Part shown: piece by piece, positions 1 through 5,538 of the stretch
Position numbering within the stretch: position 1 is the first letter of the stretch
Layout of the letters: each line of letters starts with the position of its first letter
NCBI GenBank assembly: GCA_012514775.1
Contig: JAAYZQ010000100.1
Span: 1-5,538, forward strand
Direction of reading: 5' to 3'
Length of the DNA: 5,538 nucleotides
DNA from: Anaerolineaceae bacterium
Lineage (GTDB): Bacteria; Chloroflexota; Anaerolineae; JAAYZQ01
Program-made: the position numbers and the translations under genes
Notes under the pieces: generated by a model
What the model saw: the letters and a program-made list of their open reading frames with translations, nothing else
Databases searched by the model: none
What the model was told of the DNA's origin: nothing

Positions 1-588
1 CATCTTCTCGGCCGGGTAGCCGCGCTCCAGCAGCTGCTGGCGGATGCCCTCGGTGACGACGACGATGTGCCGCGCCCCGCGGTAGCACGCCTCTTCCAGG
101 CGCGTCGCCAGGCGGATGGCGCGGGCGCTGTTCAGCTCGCCGAGCTGCACCGCCGACTCGGGCCACAGGTCGCGTACCTCAAAGACCATAGGTGCCCGCC
201 GCAGGCGGCTGAGGACCAGGGCGGCGGCCCCCACAAAGAGCGGCGGCGACGAGGCATAGACCAGGTCAAACCGGCCGGGAGCCAGGAGCGAGCCGGCCAG
301 GGCGGCGTTGACCATGTAGGTCAGGTAGAAAAACATGCGGGTGGCAAAGGTCTTTTGCGGCGCCGTCTTGACCCATACCCTCAGGACGTCGATGCCGTCC
401 ATGGCGGCCCGATCGTAGAGCTTGCCCCGGTAGGCGGGCGGTATGATGCCCGTGGGGTGGTTGGGAACCTCGGCCAGGACCGTGACCTGGTGTCCCAGGC
501 GCACCAGGTTGCGCGCCATCTCGTAGGCCCGGGTTTGGGTGGCACCTACCTCCGGCGGAAAGTACTGGCTGAGGTAAAGGATACGCAT
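1..588 (-). CDS. WbuB-like family-4 glycosyltransferase, N-terminal part (3'-partial)
   Basis: The visible 196 residues are the acceptor-side half of a GT4 transferase of the WbuB/WcaI-like group; the donor-binding half lies beyond the left edge. Characteristic blocks are MRILYLSQYFPPEVGATQTR (1-20), AYEMARNLVRLGHQVTVLAE (21-40), VPNHPTGIIPPAYRGKLY (41-58), DGIDVLRVWVK (64-74), YASSPPLFVGAAALVLSRLR (111-130), FEVRDLWPESAVQLG (136-150) and RHIVVVTEGIRQQLLERG (173-190). The E. coli O26 member, WbuB, is assigned as an L-FucNAc transferase in O-antigen assembly; whether that donor applies here is unknown. The start is ATG 588, matching the conserved family start; an in-frame ATG at 594 adds Met-Thr and has a weak GAG site 5 bases upstream, so it is nearly as likely. 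The gene has its own predicted promoter in the 69-base gap after the epimerase gene and may also be read through from upstream. Composition is GC-rich like the two genes before it. Confidence 0.9.
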   Translation of the reverse strand, partial: MRILYLSQYFPPEVGATQTRAYEMARNLVRLGHQVTVLAEVPNHPTGIIPPAYRGKLYDRAAMDGIDVLRVWVKTAPQKTFATRMFFYLTYMVNAALAGSLLAPGRFDLVYASSPPLFVGAAALVLSRLRRAPMVFEVRDLWPESAVQLGELNSARAIRLATRLEEACYRGARHIVVVTEGIRQQLLERGYPAEKM

Positions 589-612
589 TGTCATATATTC
601 TCAACGGCGGCC

Positions 613-641
613 ATTGTAGCACAGGCACTTGCAGAGATCAA
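613..641 (-). promoter_or_regulatory. Predicted sigma70-type promoter before the WbuB-like gene
   Basis: On the minus strand a -35-like TTGATC (641 to 636) is followed by exactly 17 bases and then TACAAT (618 to 613). TGC directly before it gives an extended -10 (TGCTACAAT). Four of six -35 bases and five of six -10 bases match consensus. Transcription would begin near 606, leaving a short leader of about 12-18 bases before the ATG at 594 or 588. The site lies wholly in the 69-base gap after the epimerase stop. It is a prediction from sequence only. Confidence 0.55.
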
Positions 642-663
642 ATGCCCCGGTTCCACAGTCTTC

Positions 664-1767
664 TCAAGATTTGCCCTGTTGCCAATTCAGGATTACGCGC
701 ACGATCCGCTCTGCCGCATGGCCGTCCCACAGCTCTGGCCGCTGGCCCTCCTTGCCCCGGCCCTCCAGCACTTCCAGGCTGGCGGCCACGATGCGCTCCG
801 GTGAGGAGCCGATGACCTGATTGGTGCCCTGGCTGACGGTCACCGGCCGCTCGGTGTTCGGGCGCAAGGTCAGGCAGGGCACACCCAGGATTGTGGTCTC
901 CTCCTGGATGCCACCGGAGTCGGTGAGCACCAGGCGAGCGTGATCCAGCAGGCACAAGAAGTCCAGGTAGCCCAGGGGCTCGGTGAGGATCATGCCGGGC
1001 ATGGCGGCGAGCCGGTCCAGGAGGCCAAAGGACTCCAGGCGCTTGAGCGTCCGGGGATGAACGGGGAAGACTATGGGCAGCCGTGCCTGGACCGCCTCCA
1101 GGGCGGAGACGATGCCGCCCAGGGTCTCCCGGTCGTCCACGTTTGACGGGCGGTGCAGGGTCAGGAGGGCATAGCCCCGCGGCTGTACGCCCAGGCGGCC
1201 CAGGACATCGCTGACGGCGGCCCGGGCGCGATGGCGCAACAGCGTGTCGATCATGACGTTGCCGACGAAATGGATGCGGGCCGGATCGACCCCTTCCCGG
1301 ATCAGGTTTTCGTCGCCGTCGCGCGACGCCGTAAGCAACAGGTCAGAGACGGCGTCGGTAACAATGCGGTTGATCTCCTCGGGCATGCGCCGGTCCAGGC
1401 TGCGCAGCCCGGCCTCGACGTGGGCCACCGGGATGCACAGCTTGACGGCGGTGATGGCGCAGGCCATCGTGGAGTTGACGTCGCCGACAACCACCACCAT
1501 GTCGGGGCGGCTCTCCAGGCATATCTTCTCGAAGCCGACCATGACCTGTGCCGTCTGCGAGGCATGGCTGCCCGAGCCAACGCCCAGGTAGACGTCGGGC
1601 GAGGGCAGGCCCAGCTCCTGGAAAAAAACGCGCGACATGTTGTCGTCATAGTGCTGGCCGGTGTGCAGCAGGCGCTGCTCGATCTCGGCATGGCGCGCCA
1701 TCTCGTCCACGATGGGGGCCATCTTCATGAGGTTGGGGCGGGCGCCCACGACGTTCAGAATACGCAT
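664..1767 (-). CDS. wecB: UDP-N-acetylglucosamine 2-epimerase, non-hydrolysing
   Basis: Members of this family interconvert UDP-GlcNAc and UDP-ManNAc in the cytoplasm, supplying ManNAc-type donors for surface glycans. The 367-residue length is normal. Family landmarks are present in order: MRILNVVGARPNLMKMAPI (1-19), HTGQHYD (35-41), VVVGDVNST (92-100), VAHVEAGLRSLDRRMPEEIN (114-133), HFVGNVMIDTL (166-176), LLTLHRPSN (201-209), FPVHPRT (234-240), LTDSGGIQEE (281-290) and NTERP (304-308). By comparison with E. coli WecB, Arg10, Lys15, Asp96, Glu118, Glu131 and His205 match the substrate-binding or catalytic positions, so I expect an active enzyme. The first motif reads GARPN rather than the E. 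coli GTRPE, typical of a large environmental subfamily. Start ATG 1767 has a good ribosome site and lies 3 bases after the preceding stop. Related enzymes act on other UDP sugars (WbpI on a diacetamido uronic acid, FnlC on UDP-L-pneumosamine), so the exact substrate is less certain than the fold. Confidence 0.93.
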   Translation of the reverse strand: MRILNVVGARPNLMKMAPIVDEMARHAEIEQRLLHTGQHYDDNMSRVFFQELGLPSPDVYLGVGSGSHASQTAQVMVGFEKICLESRPDMVVVVGDVNSTMACAITAVKLCIPVAHVEAGLRSLDRRMPEEINRIVTDAVSDLLLTASRDGDENLIREGVDPARIHFVGNVMIDTLLRHRARAAVSDVLGRLGVQPRGYALLTLHRPSNVDDRETLGGIVSALEAVQARLPIVFPVHPRTLKRLESFGLLDRLAAMPGMILTEPLGYLDFLCLLDHARLVLTDSGGIQEETTILGVPCLTLRPNTERPVTVSQGTNQVIGSSPERIVAASLEVLEGRGKEGQRPELWDGHAAERIVRVILNWQQGKS

Positions 1768-1770
1768 GAT

Positions 1771-2934
1771 TCATCCTTTCTCCTGGCCGGTCAACAGGGT
1801 TTCGTAGAGCTCGAGCAGGCGCTCCTCCTCGCGCTCCCACGTGTAGTGCGCCAGGACCGTCTCACGGCCGCGCTCACCCATGGCACGTGCCCCGGCCAGA
1901 TCGTCCCGCAGGCGGCGGATGGCCCGGGCATAGGCCGCCGGCTCGCCAGCCGGGACGACGATGCCGCATCCCGCCTCTTCCACGTGGGCGCGCCAGTTGG
2001 GCTGATCGGCGCAGACGATGGGCAGGCCGGCCAGCATGTACTCGAAGAGCTTGGTGGCCAGAAAGGGCCGGCTGTATTGGCGGGTGGGCATCAGGGGCGC
2101 CAGGCCGGCGTGGGCATTGGCCAGGTAGTGCTTGAGCTGGTCGGGCTGCACGTAACCCATCCAGTGGACCTGTTGCTCCAGGCCATGCTCGCGGGCAAAG
2201 GATCGCATCTGGTCGACGTAGGCCGGCGAGGTTTCGGCTCCGAGGAGAAAGAGGTGCACGTCGTCGACATCTTGCTCGCGCAGCAGGTACAGGGCGTCCA
2301 GGAGCAGGTCGATGCCTCTTTGGGGCAAGATGAGGCCCACGTAGATGAGTCGAAAGCCGTCGACCTCCAGGGCCGGGTGCGGCTGGCTGCCCTCGAAGAG
2401 ACCGGCAAGGGGCAGGTTGCGAGCCACGGCTACGGGGCCGCGAAAGTAGCCGTACTCGTCCTTCTGGCCTTCCACGGCCAGGACCAGGCCATGGGCGCGC
2501 TGCGCCAGGAGCCTCTCGACCCAGCCCGCTGCCCGGGCGACGAGGGGCCGCAGGCGGGCCGGGATCCATTGCTTGACCGCGATCGAGTCGACGAAATACT
2601 CGTGGGCGTCATAGATCAACCTGGCGCGCCGGCCGAGCCCCAGGCGCAGGAAGGGCAGCAACAGGAGCAGCTCCGGATCGTGGATGTGGACGGCGTCGGG
2701 GCGCAGCCGCCGTGCCAGGCGATAGAGCCGCAGCCAGGCCAGGGGGCGCGCCCAGCGGCGGGCCGGCCGGGGGACGCCCACGACCGTCACGCCCTCCCGC
2801 TCCTTCCGGGCAAAATCGGCCGGCGCCAGGAGCGTGACCTGGTGCCCCGCGCCGGCCAGCGACCTTGCCTCGCGGTGGAAAATCCGCCCGTCGAAGGGTT
2901 GATGAACTGAGGTGATAATACAGACGTGAGCCAA
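1771..2934 (-). CDS. Family-4 (GT-B) glycosyltransferase with TTG start
   Basis: The protein is 387 residues, a normal GT4 length. The start is TTG 2934, chosen because a strong AGGAAGG site lies 5 bases upstream and because the conserved sequence begins right there; the same frame continues upstream to 3237 but that part overlaps the preceding gene and looks unrelated. Visible blocks: HVCIITSVHQPFDGRIFHRE (3-22), GHQVTLLAP (30-38), AVHIHDPELLLLLP (81-94), RLIYDAHEYF (105-114) in the acceptor-side half; RLIYVGLILPQRGIDLLLDA (195-214), VHLFLLGAE (226-234), LATKLFEYMLAGLPIVCAD (292-310) and GCGIVVPAGEPAAYARAI (322-339) in the donor-side half. These support a retaining sugar transferase using a nucleotide sugar. 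It shares the YDAHE and KLFEY(M/L)xAGxP elements with the transferase encoded before it, but the two are clearly distinct. It ends with TGA at 1771-1773, three bases before the epimerase start, so the two are very likely coupled. Its codons are markedly GC-rich. Donor and acceptor are unknown. Confidence 0.9.
   Translation of the reverse strand: MAHVCIITSVHQPFDGRIFHREARSLAGAGHQVTLLAPADFARKEREGVTVVGVPRPARRWARPLAWLRLYRLARRLRPDAVHIHDPELLLLLPFLRLGLGRRARLIYDAHEYFVDSIAVKQWIPARLRPLVARAAGWVERLLAQRAHGLVLAVEGQKDEYGYFRGPVAVARNLPLAGLFEGSQPHPALEVDGFRLIYVGLILPQRGIDLLLDALYLLREQDVDDVHLFLLGAETSPAYVDQMRSFAREHGLEQQVHWMGYVQPDQLKHYLANAHAGLAPLMPTRQYSRPFLATKLFEYMLAGLPIVCADQPNWRAHVEEAGCGIVVPAGEPAAYARAIRRLRDDLAGARAMGERGRETVLAHYTWEREEERLLELYETLLTGQEKG
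1774..1784 (-). promoter_or_regulatory. Ribosome binding site of the epimerase gene, overlapping the end of the preceding gene
   Basis: On the minus strand AGGAGAAAGGA (1784 to 1774) forms the last codons of the upstream transferase. The AAAGGA part lies 6 bases before ATG 1767. The site is inside the upstream coding region and the upstream stop codon lies within the spacer, an arrangement that favours translational coupling. Confidence 0.7.
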
Positions 2935-3031
2935 GATTTCCTTCCTTGATATCGAAATGTCGTTTTTTCTGTCCGGCCTGCGATTCCAGATCACGAGGGT
3001 GGGCTCGACGCCGGTCCTCCCGGCCCATCTT
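2935..3031 (-). other. 97-base gap between two glycosyltransferase genes, at a composition boundary
   Basis: This is the longest non-coding gap in the window. It lies between the TAG of the upstream transferase and the TTG start of the downstream one. It contains a 5-base inverted repeat, GCCGG/CCGGC (3010-3024), with no T-run after it, so it is a poor terminator. It also holds an A6 run on the minus strand and the ribosome site of the next gene. The downstream reading frame stays open across the whole gap and back into the upstream gene, but the translation there does not resemble a glycosyltransferase N terminus. I see no convincing promoter. Confidence 0.6.
2940..2946 (-). promoter_or_regulatory. 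Ribosome binding site that decides a TTG start
   Basis: On the minus strand AGGAAGG (2946 to 2940) is followed by 5 bases (AAATC) and then TTG at 2934. This is a strong Shine-Dalgarno match at good spacing, and the protein that follows, AHVCIITSVHQPFDG, is exactly where family-4 transferases of this type begin. No ATG or GTG in the frame is better placed; the ATG at 3237 would overlap the upstream gene by about 200 bases. Confidence 0.75.
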
Positions 3032-4189
3032 CTACTTGCCCAGGTTCTGGTACAGGTCCAGAAGTTTGACTTTTTCCCGATCCCAATTAAAGATAGCTGC
3101 GGCCTGCCGCGCCTTGGCGCTGCTCCGGGCATACAGGTCTGTGTCACGCAGTAGTCGCCCGAGTGCCTCGGCAATCGCGTCTGGATCATCCGGGTCCACG
3201 ACCAGGCCCACATTGTAGCCTTGAATGATCCGTGCAATCTCTGGTAGGTTGCTACCCAACACTGGGATACCGGCCTGCAGATACTCGAACAGCTTGTTGG
3301 GCAACGCCAGATGATAGCTTCGGCAGATATCCTGAATGAGTGTCACGCCGACGTCGGCCGAAGCGGTGTAGTGGGGCAGGTCGTCCAGCGGCACCTTGCC
3401 AGGCAGGTACACCCTTTGCCACAGGCCCGATTCGGCGCGAGCCCTGTACTCCTCCAGGAGGTGCCCATCGCCCAGAACCACGCCCGCCACCTCCGGTAAA
3501 CGTTGAATCGCGTGCAAGAACGGTTCTATGCCCCGGCCGCCAACCACTCCGCCCTGGTAAATGGCAATCTTCAGGCCTGGCGGGATGCCAAGCTCGTCGC
3601 GCAGCCGAGTAGACTTGTTGAACGGCTGGCGCTCTGGGCAGTTCATGACCACCACTGGATCGGCAATACCATACAGCCGCACCAGTTCGTCGGCAATCCC
3701 CTCGTTCACCGTGATGGTTGCATCCGCGCTGCGGATAAAGGCTCGCTCGGGCCAGGGCCACACGTGCCGATAAATGCCTGCCAACCTGAAGCCGTGAAAG
3801 TTGTGCCCCGTCTCCAGTTCGTGGGCATCATACACCAGGCGATGGCCGCGGCCTCGAGTGGCCAGCCATGCTGCTGGTAAGGTCTGGACAGCGTGGGCAT
3901 GGTAAACCTGCACCGACCGGCTGTCCGGCAGTTGTCCAACCCGGAATGCGTATTCGACATATTTGACGAGAGGAGCGACCAGCCGGCTACGCCAGCCTCG
4001 AGAACGCAGATGGAGCCGTACAACGCGGTATCCATCTCGCTCCTCTTCCCTTTTCAATCCCGCCTTCCAAAGCGCCACGACCGTAACATTGTGATTGGCT
4101 GCGGCAAGCGCCTTGGCCTCTCTCTGCACCCGGGCGTCGTGGGTGAATTCGTTAAGAACCAGCATGCGAACTGCAAGAGATGATGGCAT
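3032..4189 (-). CDS. Family-4 (GT-B) glycosyltransferase
   Basis: This 385-residue protein has the usual length of a GT4 transferase, which moves a sugar from a nucleotide donor to a growing glycan acceptor at the cytoplasmic membrane face. The N-terminal Rossmann half starts with LVLNEFTHDARVQREAKAL (10-28), continues with VYHAHAVQTLPAAWLA (95-110) and RLVYDAHELETG (117-128), and contains ATITVNEGIADEL (157-169). The C-terminal donor-binding half has AIYQGGVVGGRGIEPFL (209-225), VVLGDG (237-242), LPNKLFEYLQAGIPVLGSN (296-314) and GLVVDPDDPDAIAEAL (328-343). The start is taken as ATG 4189, preceded by AGAAGG only 2 bases away, which is close for a ribosome site; ATG 4165 (Met9) is a plausible alternative because family members often begin just before the LVLNEF strand. 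It sits 8 bases after the deacetylase-like gene. Its base composition matches that gene and is lower in GC than the next gene downstream. Donor, acceptor and linkage cannot be read from the sequence. Confidence 0.9.
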   Translation of the reverse strand: MPSSLAVRMLVLNEFTHDARVQREAKALAAANHNVTVVALWKAGLKREEERDGYRVVRLHLRSRGWRSRLVAPLVKYVEYAFRVGQLPDSRSVQVYHAHAVQTLPAAWLATRGRGHRLVYDAHELETGHNFHGFRLAGIYRHVWPWPERAFIRSADATITVNEGIADELVRLYGIADPVVVMNCPERQPFNKSTRLRDELGIPPGLKIAIYQGGVVGGRGIEPFLHAIQRLPEVAGVVLGDGHLLEEYRARAESGLWQRVYLPGKVPLDDLPHYTASADVGVTLIQDICRSYHLALPNKLFEYLQAGIPVLGSNLPEIARIIQGYNVGLVVDPDDPDAIAEALGRLLRDTDLYARSSAKARQAAAIFNWDREKVKLLDLYQNLGK

Positions 4190-4197
4190 AACCTTCT

Positions 4198-5538
4198 CTA
4201 TCTGCGATCGTCTGTGATTTGATGGGATACGGGAGCTATCACCCGCCCACCCTTCTCATCCTCAGGCCGTGCTTCCGAGGTCCAGGCTCCTTGCATTTTC
4301 GCCAGGACTCCGAGGGCGTGCCGATATACCTGGCGCCATGGCTCCCACTCTCCGCTGAGCGAAGAGTTGTGCCACAACATGGTGAACGTCCCCTCCACCT
4401 GCTTGCAGCGTTGAGCTAGTTCACCGATCCGCGTGTCTGCCTCGTCGGGCAAGAGCCTTTTGTAACTAAAGAGCGTTGCATCCATTACGATCAGTGGCTG
4501 TTCCCACACGTCCAGCTCTGCATCCAGTGTCAAGTCAAAGGGGCGGTAGGGGTGGCACGTGCCACAACGAAATCCTTCACCGTCGGCGTAGCCCATGGTT
4601 GCGTCGTAGGCAAGCCCCGCTTGCTCCCAGTGCCGCCATGTGTCTGGCACCTGAAAGCGCAAATAATGCTGGCGTCCGCCATAGTGTGTCTCACCCAGGA
4701 CGGCGTCCAGCCGTGCCTTCTCTTCTGCCAGCCTTTCGGGGTTGCCGAGTGTGTCGTAGCCGGCATGGAGTCCGATCTCGAAACCTTGGCCAGTCAACCT
4801 GTCTACGATACGTCTGGTTGCATCCGATGCCACGTCGTAATCGCCATCCATGGGCCCTGGACCGGCAGCCATGAAGTAGAATGCGTCATTCGTCAGGCCA
4901 TGCTCCCGCGACCAGTCGGCCAACAACTCGATTCCCCTGGCATACTGCGTTCGATGAGGGGCGACGTATTGCACAATGGCCTCGGCGCCGTTGGCAAGCG
5001 CACGCTGCAGATCCTGCCGTTTCAGCAAATCTCTGCCGATGGTTCGAAGCGCATTGCTCACACGCGGGAAACGTCCAAGATGGTCGATATCGTGGCTTAG
5101 CTTGACCGAGAAGACCTGGGATTCGGGTTCCCACGCTGGCAGGAGGACCTTGAGCCACTCCCGCAGAATCAGCGCGTACTGGTCCACAATAGGCCGGTCG
5201 AGAAAGCCTTGCCGGTGGGCCACGCTAGCTGTAGCCGGGAACCGGCCATGCTCGTCTCGTTCGGTGATTACTGTCTCCTCCCAACGGGAGAGCATGAACA
5301 GCGTGGTGGCGACGAGGTCGACGTAGAAAACCACCCCCCCGTCTTCACGTCGCTGCGCAAAAGGCCTGCCCTGCTCCTTGCAGTTCTCTCCCCAGAACAG
5401 AATCGGGATAGCATCATCAAAGGGCAGTTGGCAACCTGCCGGGACTGTCGACCGGGCGGGAAGCCAGTCCAGAGTCAAGGGCTGGCGTTCGAGCAATGCC
5501 CGCCACTCGCCCCTGCCGCAGGGGGTCACGGCGACATA
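4198..5538 (-). CDS. Polysaccharide deacetylase-like protein with N-terminal DUF7033 region, 5'-partial
   Basis: This frame is open through the right edge; the first start codon seen is GTG at 5529, but TAT GTC GCC precede it in frame, so the true N terminus is probably outside the window. Numbering from that GTG gives 443 residues. Residues about 40-130 resemble the DUF7033 region that precedes some deacetylases (IPILFWGE, LFMLSRWEE, RDEHGRFPA, GFLDRPIVDQY). Residues about 140-390 resemble a NodB/CE4 deacetylase fold: LSHDIDH (144-150) stands where CE4 enzymes have TFDDG, EIGLHAGYD (251-259) is motif 2, RFQVP (291-295) and GFRCGTCHPYRPFDL (319-333) follow, and LWHNSS (385-390) is the late His motif. 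Motif 2 is HxxxD rather than the usual HxxxH. CE4 enzymes remove N- or O-acetyl groups from glycans using a metal; activity and substrate here are inferred. No membrane segment is visible in the part present. It ends 8 bases before the next gene, so the two are probably co-transcribed. Confidence 0.86.
   Translation of the reverse strand, partial: YVAVTPCGRGEWRALLERQPLTLDWLPARSTVPAGCQLPFDDAIPILFWGENCKEQGRPFAQRREDGGVVFYVDLVATTLFMLSRWEETVITERDEHGRFPATASVAHRQGFLDRPIVDQYALILREWLKVLLPAWEPESQVFSVKLSHDIDHLGRFPRVSNALRTIGRDLLKRQDLQRALANGAEAIVQYVAPHRTQYARGIELLADWSREHGLTNDAFYFMAAGPGPMDGDYDVASDATRRIVDRLTGQGFEIGLHAGYDTLGNPERLAEEKARLDAVLGETHYGGRQHYLRFQVPDTWRHWEQAGLAYDATMGYADGEGFRCGTCHPYRPFDLTLDAELDVWEQPLIVMDATLFSYKRLLPDEADTRIGELAQRCKQVEGTFTMLWHNSSLSGEWEPWRQVYRHALGVLAKMQGAWTSEARPEDEKGGRVIAPVSHQITDDRR

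Noticed and set aside
595..663. Terminator between the epimerase and the WbuB-like gene
   Set aside because: No stem-loop followed by a T-run is visible on the minus strand in these 69 bases.
67..804. A 245-codon open frame on the plus strand
   Set aside because: It is antisense to the WbuB-like transferase and the end of the epimerase gene, crosses the predicted promoter, and shows no recognisable domain.
1081..2760. Dense CCAGG/CCTGG-like and GCC-rich strings as possible repeats
   Set aside because: They have no regular spacing and fall in coding DNA where CTG, GCC, CAG and GGC codons are frequent; codon choice explains them.
1153..2910. A 585-codon open frame on the plus strand
   Set aside because: It lies opposite the epimerase and second transferase genes, both firmly supported by conserved motifs. 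Its translation is low-complexity (rich in Gln, Gly, Ala, Asp, Val), has no recognisable domain, and is the kind of antisense frame that GC-rich coding DNA produces by chance.
3010..3024. Inverted repeat GCCGG-5-CCGGC as a terminator
   Set aside because: The stem is only 5 base pairs, and no T-run follows on the transcribed strand. Such short GC palindromes are expected often in this composition.
2935..3237. N-terminal extension of the second transferase up to ATG 3237
   Set aside because: It would overlap the upstream transferase by about 200 bases, the extra residues do not resemble the family, and a strong ribosome site directly precedes TTG 2934.
1..5538. CRISPR array, tRNA, insertion sequence or defence system
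   Set aside because: I saw no spaced direct repeats, no terminal inverted repeats with a transposase, and no cloverleaf-like sequence. All five genes fit glycan assembly.

Overview
The window is a stretch of a surface-glycan (exopolysaccharide, O-antigen-like or glycoconjugate) assembly locus. Five genes all lie on the minus strand, so transcription runs from the right edge to the left edge. In that order they are: (1) a DUF7033-type polysaccharide deacetylase-like protein, cut by the right edge; (2) a family-4 (GT-B fold) glycosyltransferase; (3) a second family-4 glycosyltransferase that probably starts at TTG 2934; (4) a non-hydrolysing UDP-GlcNAc 2-epimerase (WecB family); (5) the N-terminal 196 residues of a WbuB-like family-4 glycosyltransferase, cut by the left edge. 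Almost every base is coding. The three longest visible gaps between genes are 97, 69 and 8 bases. I see no tRNA, rRNA, CRISPR array, insertion sequence or convincing terminator.

Organism: GC is high throughout, and the proteins look bacterial. The set of GARPN-type epimerase, WbuB-like transferase and DUF7033 deacetylase is compatible with a high-GC environmental bacterium; Chloroflexota/Anaerolineae is one guess. The sequence does not fix the phylum, and I hold that guess with low confidence.

Layout and regulation: genes 1 and 2 are 8 bases apart, and genes 3 and 4 are 3 bases apart, so each pair is probably co-transcribed and translationally coupled. Gene 3 follows gene 2 after a 97-base gap. 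Gene 5 follows gene 4 after 69 bases that contain a good sigma70-type promoter match (TTGATC, 17 bases, TGC-TACAAT). Base composition changes sharply at the gene 2/gene 3 gap. Hand-counted 60-base lines are 73-78% GC on the left (genes 3-5) and 55-58% GC on the right (genes 1-2). This suggests the locus is a mosaic of two blocks with different histories.

How the genes may work together: the epimerase would supply UDP-ManNAc or a related 2-epimerised UDP-amino sugar. The three glycosyltransferases would add sugars one after another to a lipid-linked glycan on the cytoplasmic side of the membrane. The deacetylase-like protein may de-N-acetylate or otherwise modify the glycan or a precursor. No polymerase, flippase or chain-length gene falls in the window. 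I found nothing that clearly qualifies as a new kind of system; the points worth following up are the composition boundary, the altered deacetylase active site, the internal promoter and the epimerase-transferase pairing.
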